NCBI GenBank assembly: GCA_037189645.1
Contig: JBBCIY010000007.1
Location: 124,001 to 188,000, forward strand
Length of the DNA stretch: 64,000 bases
Source: Taishania sp037189645
Lineage (GTDB): Bacteria; Bacteroidota; Bacteroidia; Flavobacteriales_D; Crocinitomicaceae
Direction: 5' to 3'
In this document: positions 1 through 8,438 of the stretch, one piece after another
How positions within the stretch are numbered: position 1 is the first letter of the stretch
Layout of the letters: each line of letters starts with the position of its first letter
Position numbers and translations under genes: made by a program
Notes under the pieces: generated by a model
What the model saw: only the letters and a program-made list of their open reading frames with translations
Told to the model about the DNA's origin: nothing
The model's database searches: none

Positions 1-1539
1 CTCATCATTTACGATTACTTCACCATTACCCAGGAATTCGATCACCCGGGAGATACATTATGCGTTTTGACAAACCAGGAATTAAAGTACGGAGTAACCT
101 ACAACAAGCAATCCACCCACCTGGAGAATCATGCTGCATTCTACGATTACAATTTTGATGTGGCGTTTGAAAAAAAACATTTCAGGAACGAGCTTTCCGT
201 CACAGAGCAAGAAGCGTATGAACGTGACAGCTCTTACTGGTCCGGTAAGCGGAAATCGGAATTAAGCATCGACGAGCTCCGGTACATCATCGTACAAGAC
301 AGCATCCGCGATTACCAGAACCGGGCGGAATACCTGGATTCCCTGGACAAAGAATTCAACCGCATCACGGTCTGGAAAGTGCTCTGGTACGGAATCGACC
401 ACCGGAACCGTGAAAAGAAAACGCAATGGACGCTCAGCTCCCTGGCGTCAATGGCACGGCCGATCTACATCGCAGGTCCCCGTGTCGCTCCCAACTTCTT
501 CTTTTTTAAAAAATGGAAGGACGAACGGACCCTGGATTCCTATACGGAATTATCGATGGGATTTCTCAATGCCGACCTGAAAGGAAATTCATGGTGGCGC
601 TACCGCTACGACCCGTTTCATTTTGGAACCGTCGCTGCCGAATTTGAACATGATTTCGGGACGGTCACCTGGAATGACGCGATAACCGAAGTCTACAAGC
701 GGGAAAATTTCTTTGAAAAAACCGGTCTCAACCTCATCCACGAATACGAGCTGTTCAATGGTTTTTACCTGAACACTTCATTTTCATTCGCTGAACGGAG
801 AAGCATCCGGCATTACAAATTCCTGAACCAGATGGACAGCATCCTGCCCAATAATGAGGCGAAGCTGTTCCAACCGTACCAGGCGTCCATCGGAACAATA
901 CGTGTCTCTTATACCCCGGCACAGAAATACATGCGGGAACCGTACAGAAAGGTGTTGCTCGGCTCCAAGTGGCCTACCTTCTACGCTTATTATGAAAGAG
1001 GGATCCCCACACTATTCGGGAGCGATGTCAACCATGAATACGTACGGGCAGGCGCTGAGCAGACATTCAAGCTGGGATTGCTGGGAACGACAAGCTATCA
1101 CGTTCATTCGGGAAAATTCCTGAGCTCCAAGGCACTCTATGACGCTGATTACAAGTATTTCCGGCGAAGCGACCCGATCTGGTTCTCCAACCCGCTGAAC
1201 TCATTCCAGGGGCTGGATACCAGCCTTCCTACCAAAAAGCTGTATCTGGCGGGACACCTCATCCATCACGACAACGGAGCGATCCTGAATAAAATCCCGT
1301 TCATGAAAAAAACACGGATCGGCCTGGTAGGCGGTGCGGGGATGCTGATCGTTCCCGAGCATAACTGGCAACATTACGAAGTCCTGGTTGGTTTGGAACG
1401 GATCTTCAAAATGTCGAAAAGAAGGTTGCGGCTGGGGATTTACTGCGCATTTTCCGATGGAAATCATTCAAAAGCACGGGTTGACTGGAAGATTTCTTTC
1501 GCCTTCCTGGACAACCGGAGCCTGAAATGGAATTTTTAG
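1..1539 (+). CDS. DUF5686-family outer membrane protein, C-terminal part (5' truncated by window edge)
   Basis: The reading frame is open from base 1 to the stop at 1537-1539, so the annotated TTG at 67 is only an artefact of the window edge and the gene starts outside. The visible ~512 residues are rich in alternating aromatic/polar strands typical of an outer-membrane beta-barrel and end in Phe (KWNF), as barrel proteins often do. The segment with WPTFYAYYERGIP, then FGSDVNHEY and the late LVGGAG motif matches my memory of the DUF5686 barrel that follows a carboxypeptidase-regulatory-like domain in Bacteroidota. That N-terminal domain would lie upstream of the window. Its role is unknown; an outer-membrane location is inferred. 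It is separated by about 100 bases from the next gene, which has its own promoter element. Confidence 0.7.
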   Translation, partial: LIIYDYFTITQEFDHPGDTLCVLTNQELKYGVTYNKQSTHLENHAAFYDYNFDVAFEKKHFRNELSVTEQEAYERDSSYWSGKRKSELSIDELRYIIVQDSIRDYQNRAEYLDSLDKEFNRITVWKVLWYGIDHRNREKKTQWTLSSLASMARPIYIAGPRVAPNFFFFKKWKDERTLDSYTELSMGFLNADLKGNSWWRYRYDPFHFGTVAAEFEHDFGTVTWNDAITEVYKRENFFEKTGLNLIHEYELFNGFYLNTSFSFAERRSIRHYKFLNQMDSILPNNEAKLFQPYQASIGTIRVSYTPAQKYMREPYRKVLLGSKWPTFYAYYERGIPTLFGSDVNHEYVRAGAEQTFKLGLLGTTSYHVHSGKFLSSKALYDADYKYFRRSDPIWFSNPLNSFQGLDTSLPTKKLYLAGHLIHHDNGAILNKIPFMKKTRIGLVGGAGMLIVPEHNWQHYEVLVGLERIFKMSKRRLRLGIYCAFSDGNHSKARVDWKISFAFLDNRSLKWNF

Positions 1540-1625
1540 GTGAAAAGTGAAGAATACGGAACATTTTTTCACGAACAAATTGATCTAAGCGCTAACGTCT
1601 TTTACCTGGCTTCTAAAAAAAACCA

Positions 1626-1633
1626 TATTTTTG
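1626..1633 (+). promoter_or_regulatory. -7 promoter element (TATTTTTG) of acyl-CoA reductase
   Basis: TATTTTTG fits the Bacteroidota -7 consensus TAnnTTTG. The last G is only four bases from the GTG at 1638, so the transcript would start at or beside the start codon (leaderless). No TTG is found 17-23 bases upstream. Confidence 0.5.
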
Positions 1634-1637
1634 CACT

Positions 1638-2684
1638 GTGAAGAGAGAACAAGCCATCCATGCATTTTCCCAGCTGGGAACGATCATGAAAGAACTCGGG
1701 AACGGGAACGAATTTCCGGGAACGAGCAGTGGAATCACAGAACACGAATACCTGGAACTGCAACGTACAGTGAACCGCCAGGTCCAGCTCAACGGGTGGT
1801 TTACCAGAGAAGCTGTCCAGCAGTCACTTTCCGCTCTTGGAAAATGGCTGGAAAAAGACCGTCTTTCCGGATGGCTCAGCAATTACAGCTATGCTGAACA
1901 TCCGAAAAAGGTAGGCATCATTATGGCGGGGAACATTCCCCTGGTCGGTTTTCATGACCTGCTGTGCGTAGTAATGTCAGGAAATACCGCCGTCTGTAAA
2001 ATGAGCTCCGATGACAAGACCTTGCTGCCGGCACTGGTTGCTGTACTTTATACTTTTCTTCCCGGGTTAAAAGAACGGATTCTCCTTTCCGAAGGGAAAA
2101 TCGGTGAGATCGACGCTGTTATCGCAACGGGAAGCAATAATTCCCTGCTTTACTTTGAGCAGTATTTTGGAAAATATCCTCATATTTTCAGGAAGAACCG
2201 TACGTCCGTAGCGATCCTCGACGGCAGTGAAACTGAAGCAGCATTAACCGAACTGGGAAAAGATATTTTCACTTATTTCGGGCTGGGATGCAGGAACGTG
2301 TCCCACCTGCTGGTTCCCGAAGGGTACAATTTCGCGCCATTCTTTAAAGGAATCTTTCCCTACGGAGATATCATCAATCACTTTAAATACGGCAATAATT
2401 ACGACTACAATAAAGCAGTCTACCTGATGAATCAATTGCCTCTGCTGGATAACAATTTCGTGTTGCTGAGGGAAACGGAAGACCTGCATTCTCCACTGGC
2501 AATGATCCATTATCACTTCTACAGCGACGAAGCGGATATAGAACGTTACCTGAACCTGCATGAAGGAGCTATCCAGGTCGTTGCGGGGAAGAATAAAACG
2601 CCTTTCGGAACAGCGCAATCGCCGGCCCTTACAGACTACGCGGATGGTGTGGACACGATGAAATGGCTGGAAGACCTTAACTAA
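1638..2684 (+). CDS. LuxC-like acyl-CoA reductase
   Basis: 348-residue member of the LuxC/acyl-CoA reductase family, which reduces acyl-CoA or acyl groups to the aldehyde with NADPH. Visible family features are the nucleotide-binding-like segment IMAGNIPLVGFHDLL (about residues 95-109), the SGNTAVCKMSSDD segment after it, and FGLGCRNVSHL, where Cys218 is the likely acyl-enzyme nucleophile. The GTG start keeps an N-terminal AFSQLGTIMKEL helix that looks conserved; an in-frame ATG at 1686 would remove 16 residues. The stop is 6 bases before the ribD start, so the two are probably cotranscribed. It is present widely in non-luminous Bacteroidota and there is no luciferase here, so bioluminescence is not implied. 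The physiological substrate is unknown. Confidence 0.8.
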   Translation: MKREQAIHAFSQLGTIMKELGNGNEFPGTSSGITEHEYLELQRTVNRQVQLNGWFTREAVQQSLSALGKWLEKDRLSGWLSNYSYAEHPKKVGIIMAGNIPLVGFHDLLCVVMSGNTAVCKMSSDDKTLLPALVAVLYTFLPGLKERILLSEGKIGEIDAVIATGSNNSLLYFEQYFGKYPHIFRKNRTSVAILDGSETEAALTELGKDIFTYFGLGCRNVSHLLVPEGYNFAPFFKGIFPYGDIINHFKYGNNYDYNKAVYLMNQLPLLDNNFVLLRETEDLHSPLAMIHYHFYSDEADIERYLNLHEGAIQVVAGKNKTPFGTAQSPALTDYADGVDTMKWLEDLN

Positions 2685-2690
2685 GACCCG

Positions 2691-3725
2691 GTGACCGACG
2701 AATTTTACATACAACGCTGTATCAACCTTGCCCTGAAAGGAAAGGGACACGTTGCACCAAACCCGATGGTAGGAGCGGTGATCGTACACAACGATACCAT
2801 CATCGGGGAAGGTTATCATCAGCAATACGGCCAGCCACACGCTGAAGTAAACGCAGTCAATGCTGTTGAAGACAAGTATTTGCTTTCCCAATCAACGATC
2901 TATGTTTCACTGGAGCCCTGTTCACATTTCGGGAAAACACCTCCCTGCTCCGATCTCATTATCCATCACCGGTTCAGGCGGGTGGTGATCGGGTGCGTAG
3001 ACACTTTTTCAGAAGTTTCGGGGAAAGGGATCCAACGGCTCAAAAACGCGGGGATCGAAGTCATTGTCGGTGTACTGGAAGCTGAATGCCGTGCACTCAA
3101 CAAACGTTTCTTTACCTTTCACGAGAAAAAACGTCCGTATGTCATTCTCAAATGGGCACAGACTCCCGATGGTTTTATCGATAAAAAAAGAGAGGGAAAT
3201 AAGGCAGGGATCAACTGGATCACGCAACAGGAAACCAAAAAACTTGTTCACCAGTGGCGTGCGGAAGAGGCCGCTATCCTGGTGGGAAAAAATACGGCAC
3301 TCAATGACAATCCCAGCCTCACGGTGCGGGAAGCAGAAGGACGGAACCCGGTCAGGATCTTACTGGACAGCCAGCTAACGGTTCCCGGAGATTTCAATAT
3401 CTTCTCCAACGAAGCACCTACCCTGGTACTGAATACCATGCATTCAGAAACCGCCGGGAATGTTGAATGGATAAAGGTCCATGAAATGACTCCGAAAGCG
3501 ATCCTGGAAACAATCCATCAACGAAATATCCAGTCAGTGATCATTGAAGGAGGGAAAAACACACTGGAATCGTTCATCCTGTCCGGGTTATGGGACGAAG
3601 CACGTGTTCTGATCGGAACAGAAGCCTTCAACGACGGATTAAAAGCACCTGTACTTCCTCTTTCTCCTGTATCAGAAACGACATTCGGCAGCGATACGGT
3701 GCTGATTTTTGAAAATGAATCATGA
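2691..3725 (+). CDS. ribD: Riboflavin biosynthesis bifunctional deaminase/reductase RibD
   Basis: 344-residue cytosolic enzyme for the second and third steps of riboflavin synthesis: deamination of the GTP-derived pyrimidine and NADPH reduction of its ribose side chain. The N-terminal deaminase has the zinc site HAE (H50, E52) and PCSHFGKTPPC (C77, C86), and GAVIV upstream. The C-terminal reductase starts near YVILKWAQTPDGFID (about residue 150) and contains VIIEGGKNTLESF near the end. It begins with GTG at 2691, right after the acyl-CoA reductase stop, with no better start nearby. The remaining rib genes are not in the window. Confidence 0.93.
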   Translation: MTDEFYIQRCINLALKGKGHVAPNPMVGAVIVHNDTIIGEGYHQQYGQPHAEVNAVNAVEDKYLLSQSTIYVSLEPCSHFGKTPPCSDLIIHHRFRRVVIGCVDTFSEVSGKGIQRLKNAGIEVIVGVLEAECRALNKRFFTFHEKKRPYVILKWAQTPDGFIDKKREGNKAGINWITQQETKKLVHQWRAEEAAILVGKNTALNDNPSLTVREAEGRNPVRILLDSQLTVPGDFNIFSNEAPTLVLNTMHSETAGNVEWIKVHEMTPKAILETIHQRNIQSVIIEGGKNTLESFILSGLWDEARVLIGTEAFNDGLKAPVLPLSPVSETTFGSDTVLIFENES

Positions 3726-3805
3726 TCAGCGATCACCTTCCTTCCCACCAACAAACAGCTGCAATAGTTTTTTCAAAACAATAGGCACAATCGGGCTAAA
3801 TTAGG

Positions 3806-3813
3806 TAACTTCG
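3806..3813 (+). promoter_or_regulatory. -7 promoter element (TAACTTCG) of menD
   Basis: A one-base variant of TAnnTTTG (C in place of the third T), four bases before the menD ATG. It implies a leaderless menD mRNA. No TTG at the usual distance is obvious. Confidence 0.35.
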
Positions 3814-3817
3814 CGCT

Positions 3818-5497
3818 ATGATTTCTTCCGATAAAAAAATGGTCCAGGCATTTGTTTCTGCCTGTTTCGAAGCAGGAATGGATACCGTAGTCTGCTCTCC
3901 CGGATCCCGCAACTCTTCACTGGTCATTGCCTTTGATGAACATCCGGAATTCACGTGCTACGTCATTCATGATGAACGTTCAGCCGCATTTATCGGGATG
4001 GGAATCGCACAGGAAACAGGAAAACCTGTAGGAATCGTCTGTACCTCCGGCTCCGCTATGCTGAACTATTATCCTGCCGTTGCGGAAGCATATTATCAAC
4101 GCATTCCACTGGTTGTCATTTCCGCAGACAGGCCTGAAAAATGGATCAACCAGGGAGACGGGCAAACGATCGTACAGCAGGGAGTCTATACCAACCACAT
4201 TGAAGCAGAGGCACAGCTGACCGAAGAAATGGATGAAAAAACTGTCCGGGACGAAGTCATCCGGATCTTTACAACGATTTCCAATCATTCCAAAGGTCCT
4301 GTTCATTTTAACATTGCACTGGAAGAGCCTTTGTACAATACGGCTGAGGTTCCGGATATTCTTCCGCAACGGATTGAATGGCAACCGGAGAACAAGCCGC
4401 TGAATGCAACGGAGATCAATGTACTGCGGGAAGGCCTGAAGCTGGAAAAAAAGATGATCCTCATCGGCCAGATGCCGAAAAATCCTTATTTCCAGGAATT
4501 GCTGAAAAACCTGGCGGATGATACTTCCATTGCGATCCTGGTGGAGAATACCTCCAACCTGGTATCCGTGAAATGGATCCACTGCATTGACCGGACACTC
4601 CAGGGAATGACTCCGGAGCAGGAAGCTGAATTCGCACCCGATCTGCTCATCACATTCGGTGGAGCAGTTGTTTCAAAACGGATCAAAGCATACCTGAGAA
4701 CATACAAACCGAACATGCACTGGAAAGTTGGCCACGACTTCCCGGAAATGAACACCTATGAAGCCCTGACGCACACTTTCCGGATAACGGAAACGGCATT
4801 CCTGAAACAATTGCTCGACATTAAAAGCGATCTCATCCCCAGTAATTTCGGCGGAAAGTGGAAACAACGGGATTTCATCGCGCAATCCAAAGCGGAAACG
4901 TTCCTGTCACAGGCTCCGTATTCCGACCTGAAGGTCATGGAATTAATGCTGGACTGTATTCCCGAGCAGGCGCACGTACACATGGGAAACAGCTCTATTG
5001 TCCGATATTGCCAGCTGTTTGACCCGATCGCCAGTATGACTTATTTTTCCAACCGGGGCACTTCCGGTATCGACGGCTCTACCTCTACCGCAGTCGGAGC
5101 AGCGCTGGCGAAAAAGGACGTATTGCACGTATTACTGACAGGTGATGTTTCCTTTTTCTACGACAGCAATGCCCTTTGGAACAATTATAACATTCCGAAC
5201 CTCCGGATCATTCTTGTCAACAATGGAGGAGGAGGAATTTTCAACATCATAAAAGGCCCGAGAGATTCAAAGCAGAATGCAGCCTATTTCGAAGCAAAGC
5301 ATTCATTCCACGCAGAGCATATAGCAAAAGCATTTAATGTGGACTATTTTTCCGCTTCGAGCGAAGAAGAAGCCTTAGGATGTATGGAGGCATTCTACAC
5401 CTATGAAGAAAACGGAAGGATGAAATTACTGGAAATCCATACATCACAGGTTGAAAACCACCTGGTTCTGGATGCTTATTTCAATGCGCTGAACTAA
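3818..5497 (+). CDS. menD: SEPHCHC synthase MenD (menaquinone biosynthesis)
   Basis: 559-residue ThDP-dependent enzyme that joins isochorismate and 2-oxoglutarate to give SEPHCHC, the first committed step of classical menaquinone synthesis. Visible motifs are VCSPGSRNSSL (residues 25-35), the ThDP-activating Glu53 in HDERSAAF, TSGSA (76-80), and the ThDP/metal-binding block beginning TGDVSFFYDSNALWNN (441-456) and ending in VNNGGGGIFN (467-476). Length is normal for the family. It is preceded by a separate promoter element. Its stop overlaps the convergent flippase gene by 4 bases. Other men genes lie elsewhere, so the organism probably respires with menaquinone, which fits the NDH-2 at 50.8 kb. 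Confidence 0.95.
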   Translation: MISSDKKMVQAFVSACFEAGMDTVVCSPGSRNSSLVIAFDEHPEFTCYVIHDERSAAFIGMGIAQETGKPVGIVCTSGSAMLNYYPAVAEAYYQRIPLVVISADRPEKWINQGDGQTIVQQGVYTNHIEAEAQLTEEMDEKTVRDEVIRIFTTISNHSKGPVHFNIALEEPLYNTAEVPDILPQRIEWQPENKPLNATEINVLREGLKLEKKMILIGQMPKNPYFQELLKNLADDTSIAILVENTSNLVSVKWIHCIDRTLQGMTPEQEAEFAPDLLITFGGAVVSKRIKAYLRTYKPNMHWKVGHDFPEMNTYEALTHTFRITETAFLKQLLDIKSDLIPSNFGGKWKQRDFIAQSKAETFLSQAPYSDLKVMELMLDCIPEQAHVHMGNSSIVRYCQLFDPIASMTYFSNRGTSGIDGSTSTAVGAALAKKDVLHVLLTGDVSFFYDSNALWNNYNIPNLRIILVNNGGGGIFNIIKGPRDSKQNAAYFEAKHSFHAEHIAKAFNVDYFSASSEEEALGCMEAFYTYEENGRMKLLEIHTSQVENHLVLDAYFNALN

Positions 5498-6849
5498 TCC
5501 GTTTCCTGGTTCTTATTTTTGACCATCCGGAGCTGCTTCCTGATAAACCGTATATCTGACCGTGTGATAAAGAACAGGTTGGAATCAATACCTCCTTCCA
5601 GCCTCACTGCGATCAGCAGATAAATAAGAATGCTTAAATAAGTGAATACCTGGGCAAAAGCAGCTCCCATCAATTGATATTCCGCAATGAGCATAGGCGC
5701 CAGGGTGATCGTCACCACCACCCCGATCGCGGAAGAGATAACATTGTGTTTCAAACGGTTACTCGCCAGGAAAAAACTGGAAATAATGCCTGACTGGCAG
5801 GACATGATGACCCCTACCATCACTGTATTCAGAATAGCCACGGAAGAGGTAAAATCCCGCCCGTAGATCAGCGGGACAATAAAAGGGCTTACCGATGCCG
5901 CTATGATGCAAACCATTAAAACAGCGGTAAACTGAATCCGTGAAAACCGTGAAAACAGCTCTCCCCTGTTTTCTGTTTTTTCTGAGCTCAGGAACGACTC
6001 CAGCACAAGTGTCAACGGAGTGGAAAATAAATAAAGCAGCTGCGCCAGTCCCATTCCCAGGGAGAAGATTCCCAGCTGCCAGTTATCCAGGTAAAAGGCG
6101 ATGATCCACAAGATCATCCGGTGATTGAAAAAATGCAGGATATTCGATACATGGTTCATCACCGTAAACCTGAAAAAGATACGGAAATCTTTCTGCCAGT
6201 TTATGTGAAAACGAAAATTCTCCTGCTCATACCTGAAATAATAGAACACCCAATGTACAGTATTAAACAGAAGAATGACCAACGAGATGTAGACGATCTC
6301 TGCTAAATCAAAATGATAATAACCGTAAATATGCAGCATGTAGGCAATAAAAAACAGCACGCACCCATAGATTCCGTTCAGGATCAGAACGAGGTTGACA
6401 ATCCTGAAATACCTCAACCCCTGGAAAAAAGCCGTAAAAGCAGCATTTACCTGTGTCACAAGGATCGTGATTAAAAATAGTATGAATAAGAGCACCGTAG
6501 GATCGGCATCGGGCAAAAACAGGTCGCTGTACCTCGAATTCATCCAGATGACCAGCGTAAAGACAGACAACAGGAACGTTGCCGCCAGCAGGACCATTAT
6601 AATTGATTTTAACCGGTTATGGGAGATACGGCTGTTCGCAGTGAAAAAAACGATGCTGTTCGTAATGCTGAAACCGAAGACGGTGCAGAATAAAACGATG
6701 TTCGTGTAAAATATAGTATAAAGCCCCCTTCCCTCAGGGCCCAGTATACGCGTAATGAAGACTCCGGCCAGGATGCCAAAGACATGGGCAGGCAGCTGGC
6801 TCATGATCGTCCACAGCGTACTTCGGGTTATATTCTGGCTTTCTTTCAT
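5494..6849 (-). CDS. Polysaccharide flippase-like membrane protein (Wzx/MATE-like)
   Basis: About 451 residues with 12-14 hydrophobic segments and the pattern of the oligosaccharide flippase (polysaccharide biosynthesis) superfamily. The N-terminus reads GILAGVFITRILGPEGRGLY, the hallmark of these exporters, which move lipid-linked glycans across the inner membrane. I chose the ATG at 6849 rather than an upstream in-frame start at 6891, because ATG overlaps the TGA of the preceding gene as ATGA, a typical coupled start. With its partner at 6846-8219 it would form a flippase/polymerase pair. The glycan is unknown, as no full glycan cluster surrounds it. It ends convergently on menD. Confidence 0.75.
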   Translation of the reverse strand: MKESQNITRSTLWTIMSQLPAHVFGILAGVFITRILGPEGRGLYTIFYTNIVLFCTVFGFSITNSIVFFTANSRISHNRLKSIIMVLLAATFLLSVFTLVIWMNSRYSDLFLPDADPTVLLFILFLITILVTQVNAAFTAFFQGLRYFRIVNLVLILNGIYGCVLFFIAYMLHIYGYYHFDLAEIVYISLVILLFNTVHWVFYYFRYEQENFRFHINWQKDFRIFFRFTVMNHVSNILHFFNHRMILWIIAFYLDNWQLGIFSLGMGLAQLLYLFSTPLTLVLESFLSSEKTENRGELFSRFSRIQFTAVLMVCIIAASVSPFIVPLIYGRDFTSSVAILNTVMVGVIMSCQSGIISSFFLASNRLKHNVISSAIGVVVTITLAPMLIAEYQLMGAAFAQVFTYLSILIYLLIAVRLEGGIDSNLFFITRSDIRFIRKQLRMVKNKNQETD

Positions 6850-8219
6850 GTAATTACTGTCGTTGCTCGTTTTTCCAGATACAATTTCCAATCAATGGAT
6901 AGCAATAGGCCTAAAAATGGCAGCAAAGGGGCCCGGATACGTACCAGGACACCAAACAATATGGATGTAAACCCGGCCATAAATGCGATGATCAGAACAA
7001 ATCCTACCGAGAACATCAGCAGCTCATGCCTGGAAATAGCTTCGATCCGCAGCAATGGCTTGGAAATGAAAAACCATAGTGTCATAAAGATGAGCACCAT
7101 GCTTTCTACCCCATTGAAGATCAAGGAAGGGGACACCGCTTCCCATAAAAAGGGGCGGTATAACCCTGCCACAATACTGGCAGGAACAGCTTTTACCAGC
7201 CCGGAGATGCTTGTAAAATCAACATCTCCCAACGAATACCGCTTCCCGTCATCTCCTCCATAGGTTTCCGTATTGTGCTGGAAATCCTGCTGAGCAGTAA
7301 TGGCTTCTTCCAATGAATGATTTGACAGGAGCATTTCCTCCAGGTTGGAATTGAATACATAAATCCCCAGCCCGATAACTGCCAATACAACCAATCCCTT
7401 TGTTGCAATCCTGAGCAATGCAAAGTCCTTTATCTTATTGATCAGCCCTACTGCATACATCAATACCAACGGGATCAGCATGGCATACAGGATAAAAGGG
7501 CGGGTATTGTAGATCAAAAATGTAAACAATACCAGCATCAGCCAGCTTTTCAGTTTAAATGGCGATCTCAGGAGCCGGTTCAGGTAATAGATCATGTTCA
7601 TAATGGAAATGTAGACGATCGTATCTTTGGAAATACCTGATGACCAGAAGGCGACGGAAGGCAAGAACAGTACAAACATGATCAGCAGCTCGCGCCTGAA
7701 AATCCCTGTTTCCCTTGCCAGAACATAAATTTTCCAGGATGCATTCGCCATTATGAACGCCAATATAAATGTGGTTGCCAGGTAACTGTCAAACGTGATC
7801 AGTCGGAAGATCAGAATGACCTTGGCCACGAAAAAAGACTCTTCTTCTATGTAAATGAACCTGGGCGGGTAACCTGTTCTGTAGCTGAAATAGCCATGCA
7901 AGCGTTCCATGGTAGGCTCGTTGGTAATCACTTCCCAGAAGTCTCCAAAATTGTAGAACATCAGGTTTTCCAGCGCATCCATCGCCTGCCAGTAGGAATA
8001 CGTGTCTCCTCCTTTGAAAACAGCGATGTAATAGACAGCAAATACAAAGGAAAAAAAGAGCTTATGAAAAACGTTCCACCTGTATATTCTGGCCTCTCCC
8101 GGCCCCGTTATTGAATTGGACTTGAGATGCGCCCAGATAACCACTGCCGACAGCAAGATGAGTGTAGACAATATGTCTATCGGAGTAAAAAAAAACTGGT
8201 AATAATCAAGTTCTTTCAT
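6846..8219 (-). CDS. Multi-pass membrane protein, candidate O-antigen/exopolysaccharide polymerase (Wzy/EpsG-like)
   Basis: About 457 residues with roughly ten membrane segments and several loops (for example residues 90-130 with YFSYRTGYPPRFIYIEE). The motif FLPSVAFWSSGISKDT after a membrane segment, followed by NTRPFIL, resembles polymerase-type glycan proteins, but sequence alone does not establish the activity. I prefer ATG at 8219; a GTG at 8234 would add five residues. The gene is cotranslated with the flippase through an ATGA overlap, which supports a joint role in surface glycan assembly. Upstream there is only a weak TATATTTC promoter-like element. Confidence 0.55.
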   Translation of the reverse strand: MKELDYYQFFFTPIDILSTLILLSAVVIWAHLKSNSITGPGEARIYRWNVFHKLFFSFVFAVYYIAVFKGGDTYSYWQAMDALENLMFYNFGDFWEVITNEPTMERLHGYFSYRTGYPPRFIYIEEESFFVAKVILIFRLITFDSYLATTFILAFIMANASWKIYVLARETGIFRRELLIMFVLFLPSVAFWSSGISKDTIVYISIMNMIYYLNRLLRSPFKLKSWLMLVLFTFLIYNTRPFILYAMLIPLVLMYAVGLINKIKDFALLRIATKGLVVLAVIGLGIYVFNSNLEEMLLSNHSLEEAITAQQDFQHNTETYGGDDGKRYSLGDVDFTSISGLVKAVPASIVAGLYRPFLWEAVSPSLIFNGVESMVLIFMTLWFFISKPLLRIEAISRHELLMFSVGFVLIIAFMAGFTSILFGVLVRIRAPLLPFLGLLLSIDWKLYLEKRATTVIT

Positions 8220-8377
8220 CTGCTTGCCTTCCACTCATTTAGATAGAAAGGCGAAATATAATGATATTCAGCAAACCGGACAGTAGTTTTTAGGGAGAGA
8301 CTTATCAATGAATGGGTAATTTTTAATATTTCTACGGTTCTGGTTTTTATTTCCGGTCTCTGCCCGTAAAAACACAT

Positions 8378-8411
8378 AAAAAACGAGGTTGCCCCCCCGG
8401 GACAACCTCGC
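8378..8411 (-). terminator. Rho-independent terminator of sppA
   Basis: Inverted repeat CGAGGTTG (8384-8391) / CAACCTCG (8403-8410) with a C/G-rich loop; on the minus strand the second arm is followed by a run of T. It lies 28 bases after the sppA stop. Confidence 0.85.
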
Positions 8412-8438
8412 ATATCTTAATGAGTGATGTTAACGTAC

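Noticed and set aside
1638..2684. Bioluminescence from the LuxC-like gene
   Set aside because: No luxA/luxB or luxD/luxE genes are present; LuxC-like reductases are common in non-luminous Bacteroidota.
2244..2891. 215-codon minus-strand ORF opposite the acyl-CoA reductase and ribD
   Set aside because: It spans two well-supported genes on the other strand and has no recognisable domain.
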